Below, piece by piece: positions 37,031 through 45,088 of a stretch of 48,845 bases of DNA (position 1 is its first letter; every line of letters starts with the position of its first letter). The DNA is from Thermoanaerobaculia bacterium (GTDB lineage Bacteria > Acidobacteriota > Thermoanaerobaculia > UBA5066). Under the pieces are notes generated by a model. The model ran no database searches. It had not been told where the DNA came from and saw only the letters and a program-made list of their open reading frames with translations. The DNA lies in contig JAJVIN010000047.1 in NCBI GenBank assembly GCA_022071945.1, forward strand, positions 1 to 48,845, in the 5' to 3' direction. Position numbers and translations under genes: made by a program.

Positions 37031-37657
37031 ATGAGAAAAGCCCTCTGCGTCCTCGCTCTGGCATCGTTTCTGGCGCCGGCAACCGTGATGGCGGCGGATA
37101 GCCCCTGGCTCGTCCGGCTGCGGGCGGTCTACATCAGTCCGGCTGACAAGTCCGACGCGATCCCGGCTCTTGGCGTCCCCCAGGACGCGATCACGGTCAG
37201 CAGCAAGACGATCCCGGAAGTCGACGTGAGCTACTTCTTCACCAAGAACTTCGCAGCCGAGCTGATCCTGACGTATCCGCAGGAACACCACGTCTACCTC
37301 ACGGGCCTGGACATCGGCACCTTCAAGCACCTCCCCCCGACCCTGACGCTGCAGTATCACTTCCTGCCCGATCAGGTGGTCAACCCGTATGTCGGTGCCG
37401 GCGTGAACCTGACACTGATTTCGGATGTGAACCTCAACGTCCCTGGTGTCGGGGCGCTGGATCTGGACTCGTCGAGCGTCGGGTTTGCCGCGGGTCTGGG
37501 AGTCGACATCAAGGTCGCTGAGAAGGTCTTCATCAATCTCGACGCGAAGTGGGTGCAGATTGGCAGCGACGTGATGCTCCAGTCCAACGGGGCCAAGGTG
37601 AGCGCCGTCAAGATCGACCCCTGGTTGCTGGGCGGCGGCATTGGCTATCGTTTCTAG
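37031..37657 (+). CDS. ompW: OmpW-family outer-membrane protein
   Basis: A 208-residue eight-stranded beta-barrel protein. The signal peptide (MRKALCVLALASFLAPATVMAA) is followed by SPWLVRLRAVYISPAD, the OmpW-type first strand, then FFTKNFAAELILTYPQEHHVYL, PPTLTLQYHF, NPYVGAGVNLTLI and a final strand ending in Phe (GGGIGYRF), as needed for BAM insertion. OmpW takes up small hydrophobic compounds and is often regulated by oxygen or stress. The ATG at 37031 follows AAGGAAA; an ATG at 36920 in the same frame would add 37 residues lacking a signal peptide. Base composition is less GC-rich than its neighbours. Confidence 0.9.
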   Translation: MRKALCVLALASFLAPATVMAADSPWLVRLRAVYISPADKSDAIPALGVPQDAITVSSKTIPEVDVSYFFTKNFAAELILTYPQEHHVYLTGLDIGTFKHLPPTLTLQYHFLPDQVVNPYVGAGVNLTLISDVNLNVPGVGALDLDSSSVGFAAGLGVDIKVAEKVFINLDAKWVQIGSDVMLQSNGAKVSAVKIDPWLLGGGIGYRF

Positions 37658-37688
37658 GGTGTAGTCCCGCCGGCCCACGAAGAGGAGA

Positions 37689-37700
37689 GGGACAGACAAT
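37689..37700. repeat. 12-bp direct repeat, right copy
   Basis: Second copy of GGGACAGACAAT (first at 36461-36472), 31 bases past the ompW stop codon. The last part, GACAATCTAG at 37695-37704, is itself repeated at 37727-37736. Confidence 0.4.
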
Positions 37701-37716
37701 CTAGAGGATTCGGCCA

Positions 37717-37751
37717 CCGGGCTTCTGACAATCTAGCGTTGGGAAGCCCGG
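37717..37751. terminator. Hairpin between convergent ompW and FHA-activator genes
   Basis: CCGGGCTTC (37717-37725) pairs with GAAGCCCGG (37743-37751) around a 17-base loop; an alternative compact palindrome GAAGCCCGGGCTTC lies at 37743-37756. There is no T run, so a classical intrinsic terminator is not certain. It lies between the ompW stop codon and the stop codon of the opposite gene. Confidence 0.4.
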
Positions 37752-37754
37752 GCT

Positions 37755-39572
37755 TCAGCCCTCGGGAGGAGCTATCCCGAGCTTCTCGACCTTGGCTCTG
37801 AGGGTGTCACGCGAGATGCCGAGAAGGTCCGCCGCCTTCGAGCGGTTTCCGCCCGTGCGCGACAGAGCCTCCGCGATCAGCCGCTTCTCCAGGGCATCCA
37901 CCTGCGGCTGCATCCGGAGGTCGTCTGACAGGGGCGAAGCCGGCTCCGGGAGGGTCGCGGGGGGCGGGCCGCTCCGCTCGAGCATCGAGGCCTCGATGAC
38001 GCCCCCATTCGGACAGACGAGAGCGAGCCGCCGCATCTCGTTCTCCAGCTGCCGGACGTTGCCCGGCCAGGGCTCCTCGACGAGCTGCCGGAGGGCCTTC
38101 AACGAGATCCCGAGGATCTCCTTGTTGACCTCCGCCGCGAACCTCGAGAGGAAGTGCTCGGCCAGGACCGGGATGTCCGCCTTCCTGCATCTGAGAGGCG
38201 GAAGCTCCACCGCAAAGCCCGCGAGCCGGTAGAAGACGTCCGCCCTCAACCTCGTCTCGCTGACGAGCTGTCCGGCCGGAGCGTTCGTTGCCGACACGAT
38301 TCGGGCATCGAGACGGGAGGGCTTCCGGCTGCCCACCGGATAGACCTCCCCGGTCTGAAGAACGCGGAGGAGCTTCGTCTGCAGCCCTTGCGGCATCTCC
38401 GCGACCTCGTCGAGGAAGAGGACTCCGCCCGAGGCGATCTGGAAGAGACCCGCGCGCTCCGTCACGCCGGTGGCCGTGCCCTTCTCGATGCCGAAGAGTT
38501 CCGCCTCCAGGAGTTCCGCCGGAACGGCCGCGCAGTTGATCGCCTGGAACGGACCCTTCCGGCGCGAGGACGAAAGGTGGATCGCGCGGGCGATCATCTC
38601 TTTCCCCGTCCCGGTCTCTCCGGTGATGAGAATCGGGATCTCCGTGTCGAGGAACGGGTGGAGTTGCTCCAGAACGCGGCGAAGCTCCATCGACGACCCC
38701 GCCACGAATCCCGGCGGAAAGGCCCACTCCTGCCTCGCCTGCCCCGCCGGCTCCGTGATTCCCGTCTCCGACAGGAGGAGCAGGGTGTGCACCGTTTTCA
38801 GGAGCCAGCGCAGACCGGGGATCGAGGGCTCGACTCCTATTGCGGCCAGGATGTCGATGCCCCCGGCCTCCTGAGTCGCGACAGATGCAAACGTCGGCTC
38901 TGGCTCCGAGACCGAGGCGAACCCCTCGATCGGCTTGGACGACACCTGGTCGAGGAGAGCTGGCAGGGCGTGCAGGTGGGAACTGCCGCCCCGGAACTCC
39001 CGGACCAGAGGTTCGTTCTTCCGGTCCCAGCCGACATGGACGACGGCCGCCGCCTCGAGGAGTTCGCGGAGTTCCTCCAGGCTGGGCCCCCTCGATCCTT
39101 CCTTTCCCAGAGCAAGCGGGCGGACGGCTCCGGCCAGATAGCGCATCCAGACCGCATCCGTTCCCACAGCCTTCGGCGTCAGGATTCCGGTCTGCCGGAC
39201 GAGGGTCTTCTCCGGTGCCGCGATCCGGACCGCGAGCGGAATGGCGATCTCGGCCTCTTCGGGGTCGATCAGATCGAGATCGATCGGGACCGAACCGAGG
39301 CGCAGCTTGTCTCCCGCACTGAGCGGGGAAACCCGGACCCTCTGTCCGTTGACGAACGTCCCGTTGGTGCTCCCGAGGTCCTCGATCTCCAGCCGGTCCT
39401 TGGACCGGCGCAAGACCGCGTGGCGGCGGGAGACCGCCGTGTCCGCGATGACGACCGCGTTGTCGGGCTGGGAGCCGACACCCGAGGTTCCCTCGCGAAT
39501 CAGAAACTGGTGGACCCTTCCGTCCAGGGTCCACCGGATTCTGTACAGACTCGCTTCGGGCCCCGTCGCCAT
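37755..39572 (-). CDS. FHA-domain sigma-54 enhancer-binding protein
   Basis: A 605-residue transcription activator. An N-terminal FHA domain (residues 10-95; GSQPDNAVVIADTAVSRRHAVL, then GSTNGTFVNGQRV) should bind phosphothreonine. A GAF-like middle region (110-290) follows, then the AAA+ domain: Walker A GETGTGKE, Walker B LFLDEVAEM and arginine finger region. The sigma-54 loop reads GTATGV instead of GAFTGA. A Fis-type helix-turn-helix ends the protein (GNRSKAADLLGISRDTLRAKVEKLGI). The ATG at 39572 starts directly before the FHA domain; a GTG at 39674 overlapping the upstream stop codon as GTGA is the alternative and would add 34 low-complexity residues. FHA activators of this type are usually switched on by Ser/Thr kinases. 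Confidence 0.92.
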   Translation of the reverse strand: MATGPEASLYRIRWTLDGRVHQFLIREGTSGVGSQPDNAVVIADTAVSRRHAVLRRSKDRLEIEDLGSTNGTFVNGQRVRVSPLSAGDKLRLGSVPIDLDLIDPEEAEIAIPLAVRIAAPEKTLVRQTGILTPKAVGTDAVWMRYLAGAVRPLALGKEGSRGPSLEELRELLEAAAVVHVGWDRKNEPLVREFRGGSSHLHALPALLDQVSSKPIEGFASVSEPEPTFASVATQEAGGIDILAAIGVEPSIPGLRWLLKTVHTLLLLSETGITEPAGQARQEWAFPPGFVAGSSMELRRVLEQLHPFLDTEIPILITGETGTGKEMIARAIHLSSSRRKGPFQAINCAAVPAELLEAELFGIEKGTATGVTERAGLFQIASGGVLFLDEVAEMPQGLQTKLLRVLQTGEVYPVGSRKPSRLDARIVSATNAPAGQLVSETRLRADVFYRLAGFAVELPPLRCRKADIPVLAEHFLSRFAAEVNKEILGISLKALRQLVEEPWPGNVRQLENEMRRLALVCPNGGVIEASMLERSGPPPATLPEPASPLSDDLRMQPQVDALEKRLIAEALSRTGGNRSKAADLLGISRDTLRAKVEKLGIAPPEG

Positions 39573-39670
39573 CTCTCGGTCTCTGGTCAATCCCGAGAGA
39601 TTCCACCACGGGAGGAGGCGGAAGGAAACCGGCCGGGGGACGGAGCCCGTGGGGACCGCCCCTGCCGGGT

Positions 39671-40612
39671 TCACTGGAAGGCCTGCCAGCCGGGGTAGAT
39701 CTCGCCCGCCTGCTTGCCCAGCACGGGCGCCAGCGCCTTCACCTCGTCCCGGACGATGTCATGGGCCCAGTTCGTCGCCGCGGGGATCAACTCGATCGCG
39801 GACGCATAGAACTCGCCGAAGACCGGGATCAGGCTCGCCACGATCTGGAGCCCGCTCAAGGTCAGCGACTTGCCGTTGATCGAGACCGCGGTCTGCTTGT
39901 TCAGGACGTCCGCGTACTGGATCGCCTTGCTCAGCGTGCCCGCGAAGTCCAGCGGCCCCTGAGACGCCTCGAGCACCTTGTCCTCGATCGTCGGATGCGC
40001 GAGCCAGAGAAGGGGCTTGGCCTTCTCGGCGTAATCGATGATCTTGTCGATGTCGCCCGAGACCGTCTGGGCCGTCACGTCGTCGGCGAGGTTGTTCTTC
40101 TTGCCCTTCTTGATCGCGTCGACGATGGCGGCCGCGGTGCTCTTGTGCTCCTTCACCAGTTCCAGAAGGCTCGCGAACTTCTCGTTGACCTTGTCGGCAA
40201 AGTGCTTGGGGCCGAGCGGGACGTCCGAGACATTCGAACTGTCCGACGTCGACCAGATCGGGCTCGATTCCTTGGAGTAGTAGACCCCCGTCCCCGAGAA
40301 CTTCCAGTTCTTCCCGTCCTTCTTGAAGCGCTCCGCGCACGACATCAGGCTGTTCGGGTTGCCGACCGCCATGGCTCCCCAGGAGGCAATGTCGCTCCAC
40401 TCCCCGTTGAACGCGGCGCACGACCAGAGGGCGGTGTTCATCTGTTCCTTGTGCTTGGCGTCCGGACACTTCTTGATGTTCTGGCTGGCCTGGAAGTAGA
40501 AGGCGAAGCAGCGGTTGGTGAAATCCAGGGCGTCTCCCGTCAGCTTGGAGTTCGTGCCGTTCAGGATCAGCTGGACCGATCCGCCGATGAACCCGTTGCT
40601 CGATGTGCTCAT
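39671..40612 (-). CDS. Unrecognised 313-residue protein behind a sigma-54 promoter
   Basis: The product has no signal peptide and resembles no family I know. The first 140 residues are rich in Asn, Ser, Gly, Phe and Trp with several Cys (TNRCFAFYFQASQNIKKC, ALWSCAAFNGEWSDIASWGAM). The middle is Lys-rich and helical (KKGKKNNLADDVTAQTVSGDIDKIIDYAEKAK). A hydrophobic stretch near 255-290 (LQIVASLIPVFGEFYASAIELIPAA) could insert in a membrane or form a helical hairpin. Composition differs from its neighbours, with more Lys and Asn. The ATG at 40612 follows GGGAGG by 5 bases. The FHA activator gene is next downstream; the pair is probably co-transcribed or co-regulated. An effector or toxin-like role is possible but is speculation. 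Confidence 0.75.
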   Translation of the reverse strand: MSTSSNGFIGGSVQLILNGTNSKLTGDALDFTNRCFAFYFQASQNIKKCPDAKHKEQMNTALWSCAAFNGEWSDIASWGAMAVGNPNSLMSCAERFKKDGKNWKFSGTGVYYSKESSPIWSTSDSSNVSDVPLGPKHFADKVNEKFASLLELVKEHKSTAAAIVDAIKKGKKNNLADDVTAQTVSGDIDKIIDYAEKAKPLLWLAHPTIEDKVLEASQGPLDFAGTLSKAIQYADVLNKQTAVSINGKSLTLSGLQIVASLIPVFGEFYASAIELIPAATNWAHDIVRDEVKALAPVLGKQAGEIYPGWQAFQ

Positions 40613-40637
40613 GTCGTCCTCCCTGGCTGATCCTCCT

Positions 40638-40653
40638 TGCGACTTTCGCGCCA
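40638..40653 (-). promoter_or_regulatory. Predicted sigma-54 (-24/-12) promoter
   Basis: On the minus strand TGGCGCGAAAGTCGCA matches the sigma-54 consensus TGGCACGN4TTGCA except at two positions. The invariant GG and GC are present with the required 10-base spacing. Transcription would start near 40628, giving a leader of about 16 bases with a GGGAGG ribosome site before the ATG at 40612. Confidence 0.75.
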
Positions 40654-40739
40654 GGGATCCGCGACCGTCAACCGCGTCGGATTCGATTGATTCGAACGAT
40701 TTACACGGGGCGTACCCAGCCAGTTGGCGGCCAGGCGTG

Positions 40740-40774
40740 GCGGATTTCTCCGCAGGGTGCCGAGAAACTCGGCA
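40740..40774. promoter_or_regulatory. Two palindromic enhancer-type sites upstream of the sigma-54 promoter
   Basis: GCGGA-TTTC-TCCGC (40740-40753) and TGCCGAG-AAA-CTCGGCA (40758-40774) are perfect inverted repeats that share the pattern GCSGAGAAA(C)TCSGC when the first is read on the minus strand. They lie about 110-148 bases upstream of the predicted sigma-54 start, and their centres are about 20 bases (two helical turns) apart. This is the usual placement of upstream activating sites for NtrC-type activators. Confidence 0.6.
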
Positions 40775-40908
40775 GCCACGGCCCCGCTGGATAAGACCCA
40801 TCGCGTCGTGAGACAGGAATCACAGGCGCGGAAACGGATCTGCGCTACGCTCCCGATCCCATCGCCCGAATCAACGGGGTGCGGAACCCTCGAACGGAGG
40901 CTGGTGCC

Positions 40909-41424
40909 ATGGCGTCAACGAACAGGCGAAAGCCGCTTCTCGTGCTCCTCGCTGTATCCGGAGGTCTCTTCGTCCTCATCCAGGCCGTCCCGTACGGCCG
41001 GGCGCACACGAACCCGCCGGTCACGGCGGAACCGGCCTGGAACAGCCCGCGGACCCAGGAACTCTTCTACCGGGCCTGCGGGGACTGCCACAGCAACAAG
41101 ACGGTCTGGCCGTGGTACAGCAACGTGGCTCCCGCCTCGTGGCTGGTCCAGCGAGACGTGGACAAGGGCCGACGGCACATGAACGTCTCCCAGTGGAAGG
41201 CCGGGAAGAACTACGGTCTCGAGGCCGCCGGCCTGATCGATGAAGGAAAGATGCCGCTGCCGCCGTACCTGCTGCTCCATCCCGAGGCACGGCTGACCCC
41301 GGCGGAGAAGCAGGAACTGATGGACGGCGTCATGGCGAGCCTGGGGATGGGCGAGGATAAGAAGGGGCGGCGCGACAAGGACGGGCACGAGAAGGACGAG
41401 CGCGAGAAGGAAGAGAAACACTAG
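40909..41424 (+). CDS. Haem-binding domain protein (Haem_bd family)
   Basis: A 171-residue protein anchored by an N-terminal signal/anchor helix (residues 9-28). The following domain has the single c-type haem motif CGDCH (C57, C60, H61) in the family pattern [26 protein letters not shown], then a conserved [35 protein letters not shown] with a possible second haem ligand. The last 30 residues are an unusually charged Lys/Glu/Asp/Arg tail ([21 protein letters not shown]). The ATG follows GGAGG by 8 bases. It would face the periplasm and act in electron transfer or haem-dependent redox; the flavoenzyme gene follows after 25 bases. Confidence 0.88.
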   Translation: MASTNRRKPLLVLLAVSGGLFVLIQAVPYGRAHTNPPVTAEPAWNSPRTQELFYRACGDCHSNKTVWPWYSNVAPASWLVQRDVDKGRRHMNVSQWKAGKNYGLEAAGLIDEGKMPLPPYLLLHPEARLTPAEKQELMDGVMASLGMGEDKKGRRDKDGHEKDEREKEEKH

Positions 41425-41449
41425 ACTTCTGACCCTCGAGAGGACTGCG

Positions 41450-42754
41450 ATGCCCGTACTCGCGAACTCCCTGCCCGAGAGGCTCGACGCCGTCATCTGT
41501 GGAGGCGGACCGGCGGGCGCCACGGCCGCGATCGTCCTCGCGCGCGCGGGCCACAAGGTCGCCCTCTTCGAACGCGAGCACTTTCCCCGCTTTCACATCG
41601 GCGAATCGCTCCTCCCCGAGAACGTCCCGCTCTTCGCGCGACTGGGAGTTCTCCAGAAGATCGAGAGCGCCGGGTTCCAGAAGAAGTTCGGCGCACGCTT
41701 CTACCACCAGGGAACCGAACGCAAGAGGCTCGTTCGCTTCGCGAGGAGCATCGACAGCAGCCGTCCGCTGGCCTTCCAGGTCAAGAGAGCGGAGTTCGAC
41801 AAGCTGATGCTCGACCACGCGCGCGAGTGCGGGGCCATGGTGTTCGAGGGGGCGCGAGTCGAGGACGCTCTCTGGGAAGGCGGCACGGCAACAGGCGTCA
41901 GGGTGAGGCTCGAGGGTGAGGCAGCCCCTCGGGAGATCCCGGCGGCCGTGGTCTTCGACGCCACCGGACGCGACGCGCTCTTCTCACGCAAGCTCGGAGG
42001 CCGAACGCGCGACCCGCGGCTCGATCGTTCGTCCGCCTTCGCCCACTACGACCGCTTCGAGCGGGCCGAGGGGCCGGAGGGAGGGGACATCATCATCCTG
42101 ACGACGCCCGATGGCTGGTGGTGGCTCATTCCCCTCTCGGACGGCTCGGTCTCGGTCGGCGTCGTGATGCCATCGAAACGATTCAAGGAGCGGTCCGGGA
42201 GCGTGACCGACCTCTTCGAGTCGTCCCTCGCGGCGACTCCCGAGGTCGCCGCCCTTCTCGGAGGGGCGAAGCGGACGACGGACGTCCACGCGATCGCCGA
42301 CTACTCCTACAGAACCGCGGAGACGCACGGGGACGGGTTCTGTCTTCTCGGCGATGCCGCGTGCTTCCTCGACCCCGTCTTCTCGAGCGGCGTTCTCCTG
42401 GCGATGGTCTCGGCGGAACTCCAGGCTTCCGCCGCCGCCCGCGCCCTCTCGAAGCGCGGCGCGGTGACAAGACGGGACTTTTCCCCGGGGGACAAGGTGA
42501 TGCGCCGCGGGATCGGCAAGTTCCGCAAGTACGTGCACGGCTTCTACGAGCCGCCGCTCCTCGAGACCTTCTACACGAAGGCCCCGAACGAGTGGATCGA
42601 GCGCGGCGTGACCTACGTCCTGGCCGGCGGAGTCTTCTTCCCGAGCCTCCGGGCACGGCTCCTCGACGCGGTCTTCCACGGCTTCGTCCGGCTGACGGCG
42701 TTTCGGCAGCGCCGCAACGGTTGCGGGGAGTTCGCCCGCGCGGCGGGCCACTGA
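41450..42754 (+). CDS. Flavin-dependent halogenase-like oxidoreductase
   Basis: A 434-residue flavoprotein of the tryptophan-halogenase/PltA-like group. FAD binding: GGGPAGAT (18-25). The PltA-type stretch HFPRFHIGESLLPENVPLF is followed by GFQKKFGARFYHQG with candidate catalytic lysines K78/K79. The WxWxIP motif is intact as W223-x-W225-x-I227-P228. The second FAD motif is GDAACFLDPVFSSGV. Enzymes of the group chlorinate aromatic or pyrrolic substrates, but many homologues only oxidise, so the reaction is not certain. GAGAGGA lies 5 bases before the ATG. The haem-binding protein gene directly upstream makes a common redox unit plausible. Confidence 0.85.
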   Translation: MPVLANSLPERLDAVICGGGPAGATAAIVLARAGHKVALFEREHFPRFHIGESLLPENVPLFARLGVLQKIESAGFQKKFGARFYHQGTERKRLVRFARSIDSSRPLAFQVKRAEFDKLMLDHARECGAMVFEGARVEDALWEGGTATGVRVRLEGEAAPREIPAAVVFDATGRDALFSRKLGGRTRDPRLDRSSAFAHYDRFERAEGPEGGDIIILTTPDGWWWLIPLSDGSVSVGVVMPSKRFKERSGSVTDLFESSLAATPEVAALLGGAKRTTDVHAIADYSYRTAETHGDGFCLLGDAACFLDPVFSSGVLLAMVSAELQASAAARALSKRGAVTRRDFSPGDKVMRRGIGKFRKYVHGFYEPPLLETFYTKAPNEWIERGVTYVLAGGVFFPSLRARLLDAVFHGFVRLTAFRQRRNGCGEFARAAGH

Positions 42755-42791
42755 TTCCAGTTCCGGGATGAGGGCAGAAGCGCCGCCCTCC

Positions 42792-44111
42792 TCACAGGGT
42801 CGCGCGCCCCTCCAGAACGGATTCGAGAGTGTCAGAGACGAACGCCAGCATCTCTTCGGTCAGCCCCGGATAGACGCCGACCCAGAACGTCCGGTTCATG
42901 ACGCGGTCCGCATTGGCGAGGCTGCCCACGACACGCCGGGGGATGTCGCGGTAGGCCGGCTGCCGCAGGAGGTTGCCGCCGAAGAGAAGCCGGGTTCCGA
43001 TCCGGTTCCTCTCGAGAGCCTTCAGGACGTCCTGCCGTGAGACGGGGCACGTCTCCCTCAGCGTGATCGGGAATCCAAACCAGCTCGGAGTGCTCCCGGG
43101 TGTGGCTTCTGGCAGGATGAGCCGGTCTTCCAGCGGTGCCAGGAGTGCCCTGAGGAACGCGAAGTTCCGGTTCCTCTTCTCGATGAAGACGGGGAGCTTC
43201 TGGAGCTGAGAGAGCCCGACGGCCGCCTGCATGTCCGTCATCTTCAGGTTGTACCCGATGTGGCTATAGATGTACTTGTGGTCGTATCCCGCGGGGAGGT
43301 CTCCCAGCTGCCAGCCGAAGCGCTTGTGGCACGTATTGTCGTGGCCAGGGTCGCACCAGCAGTCCCGTCCCCAGTCCCGGAAGGACTCGACGAGGAGTTT
43401 CAGATCGGGCCGCGAGGTCACGACGGCGCCTCCCTCTCCGGTGGTGATGTGGTGGGCGGGATAGAAGCTGATCGTCGCAAGATGCCCGAAGGTCCCGGCC
43501 TTCTTGCCGGAATACTCCGCTCCCAGGGCATCGCACATGTCCTCGATGACCCAGAGATCGTGTTTTTCCGCGAAGTTCAGAACGCTCGTCAGGTCAAAGG
43601 GGTTTCCGAGGGTGTGGGCCAGGATGATGGCCCGCGTCTTCTCCGAGACGGCCTCCTCGAGCCGGCTCGTCTCCATGTTGTACGAGGGAATGTGGACGTC
43701 GAGAAAGACCGGGACGAGTCCATTCTGGAGGATCGGGTTCACGGTCGTGGGGAACCCGGTGGCGCACGTGATGACTTCGTCACCCGGTTTCAGCCTCTTC
43801 TCTCCCAGCTTTGGCGAGGTCAGGGCAGAGACGGCGGCGAGGTTGGCGGAGGAGCCGGAGTTGACGAGGACGGCGTGGCGAAGTCCGAGCCAGCCAGCGA
43901 GCTCCCGCTCGAACCGTTCGGCGAAGCGCCCCGTCGTCAGCCAGAAGTCGAGCGAGGCATCGACCAGGCTGACCACATCTTCATGGTCGAACACGCGCCC
44001 CGCGACCGGGACGGGCGTCTGCCCTGGAATGAAGGGGCGCGCGGGCCAGTTCTCCCGCGAGAAGTCCTCGACATCGGCCAGGATTCGCGCCCGGAGGTCC
44101 TCTGCGCTCAC
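42792..44111 (-). CDS. rfbH: CDP-4-keto-6-deoxyglucose-3-dehydrase (E1)
   Basis: A 439-residue PMP/iron-sulfur enzyme that removes the C3 hydroxyl of CDP-4-keto-6-deoxyglucose in 3,6-dideoxyhexose synthesis. The usual PLP lysine is replaced by histidine ([17 protein letters not shown]220-H221), the mark of E1. The four cluster cysteines C193, C251, C253 and C261 fit the E1 spacing C-X57-C-X-C-X7-C exactly. The start is GTG at 44111, overlapping the rfbG stop codon as GTGA. Its reductase partner E3 (ddhD/rfbI) is not visible in the window. A weak hairpin with arms GAGGGC/GCCCTC (42770-42790) follows the stop. Confidence 0.96.
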   Translation of the reverse strand: MSAEDLRARILADVEDFSRENWPARPFIPGQTPVPVAGRVFDHEDVVSLVDASLDFWLTTGRFAERFERELAGWLGLRHAVLVNSGSSANLAAVSALTSPKLGEKRLKPGDEVITCATGFPTTVNPILQNGLVPVFLDVHIPSYNMETSRLEEAVSEKTRAIILAHTLGNPFDLTSVLNFAEKHDLWVIEDMCDALGAEYSGKKAGTFGHLATISFYPAHHITTGEGGAVVTSRPDLKLLVESFRDWGRDCWCDPGHDNTCHKRFGWQLGDLPAGYDHKYIYSHIGYNLKMTDMQAAVGLSQLQKLPVFIEKRNRNFAFLRALLAPLEDRLILPEATPGSTPSWFGFPITLRETCPVSRQDVLKALERNRIGTRLLFGGNLLRQPAYRDIPRRVVGSLANADRVMNRTFWVGVYPGLTEEMLAFVSDTLESVLEGRATL

Positions 44112-45088
44112 TTTCTCTCCGCAAGGAAGTCCCGGTACCAGCGGATGGCCTCGGTCAGCCCTTCCTCCAGGGACCAGCGTGGAGCCCAGCCCAGGATTTC
44201 CCGGGCCTTTCCGGCATCCAGGTACTGATCTCGGATCTCGGCCCGGGCCGTGTTCTGGATGTCCAGGGAAAGGTCGGTCCGCCCCATGAGTTTCAGGATC
44301 TCACCGGCGATCAGAACGACGCTGACGGGCCGTGCCGGGCCGAAGTTGAAGGCTTCTCCCGCGAGGTTCTTCTCTTGCAGTTTCTCGGCGAGGAGCAGGT
44401 AGGCGGACACGGCGTCCTTCACGAAGACGTAGTCGCGAAGGAAGGTCCCGTCCGACCGGATGATGGGCCGTTCGTTGTGGAGGACGGAGCGGATGGTGCC
44501 CGGCACGATCCGGCTCCAGTTGAGGTCTCCCCCTCCATAGAGGTTGCCGGAGCGGGAAATGGCAACGGGAAGGCCGTAGGTTTCCGCGTAGGTCTGGGCC
44601 AGGAGGTCCGTGCAGCTCTTTGAGACATCATAGGGGTGTCTCCCGGCGGCAGGCATCGCCTCGGTGTACGGCAACGCGGGGCCCGTTCCGTACGCCTTGT
44701 CGCTGCTGGCGACGACGACCCTTCGGACGAACTCCGGGTGCCGGCGGCAGGCCTCGAGCAGATTGTAGGAACCCCTGACGTTGCTTTCGAAGGTCAACAG
44801 AGGAGCGTGATACCCGACTCCGACGAGGGCCTGCGCGGCGAGGTGGATGACGGTGTCCGCCTCCGCTTCCAGGATGGCTCTCTCGAGCGTCGAAAAGCTC
44901 TCGACCTCTCCCGAGACGACCGTGCACTCCCGGATGCGGCCCGAGCGGATCAGCTCGGATTGCGGATCCCAGTCGCGCACCAGAACGGTGAGTCGCGCGC
45001 CGCGGTCGAGGAGTTCCCGGGTGAGCCAGGATCCGAGGAAACCGGTGGCGCCGGTGACGAAGACGGAGCGGCCCTTCCAGAAGGTCAT
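44108..45088 (-). CDS. rfbG: CDP-glucose 4,6-dehydratase
   Basis: A 326-residue short-chain dehydrogenase that turns CDP-glucose into CDP-4-keto-6-deoxyglucose. The NAD site is [12 protein letters not shown]; the catalytic Ser region (SSDKAYG) and Tyr-Lys pair ([15 protein letters not shown]) and the stretch [21 protein letters not shown] are typical of RfbG. It is shorter than most homologues (about 355 residues). The ATG at 45088 overlaps the rfbF stop codon as ATGA; the frame stays open 12 codons upstream. It lies between rfbF and rfbH, the order of the pathway. Confidence 0.95.
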   Translation of the reverse strand: MTFWKGRSVFVTGATGFLGSWLTRELLDRGARLTVLVRDWDPQSELIRSGRIRECTVVSGEVESFSTLERAILEAEADTVIHLAAQALVGVGYHAPLLTFESNVRGSYNLLEACRRHPEFVRRVVVASSDKAYGTGPALPYTEAMPAAGRHPYDVSKSCTDLLAQTYAETYGLPVAISRSGNLYGGGDLNWSRIVPGTIRSVLHNERPIIRSDGTFLRDYVFVKDAVSAYLLLAEKLQEKNLAGEAFNFGPARPVSVVLIAGEILKLMGRTDLSLDIQNTARAEIRDQYLDAGKAREILGWAPRWSLEEGLTEAIRWYRDFLAERK

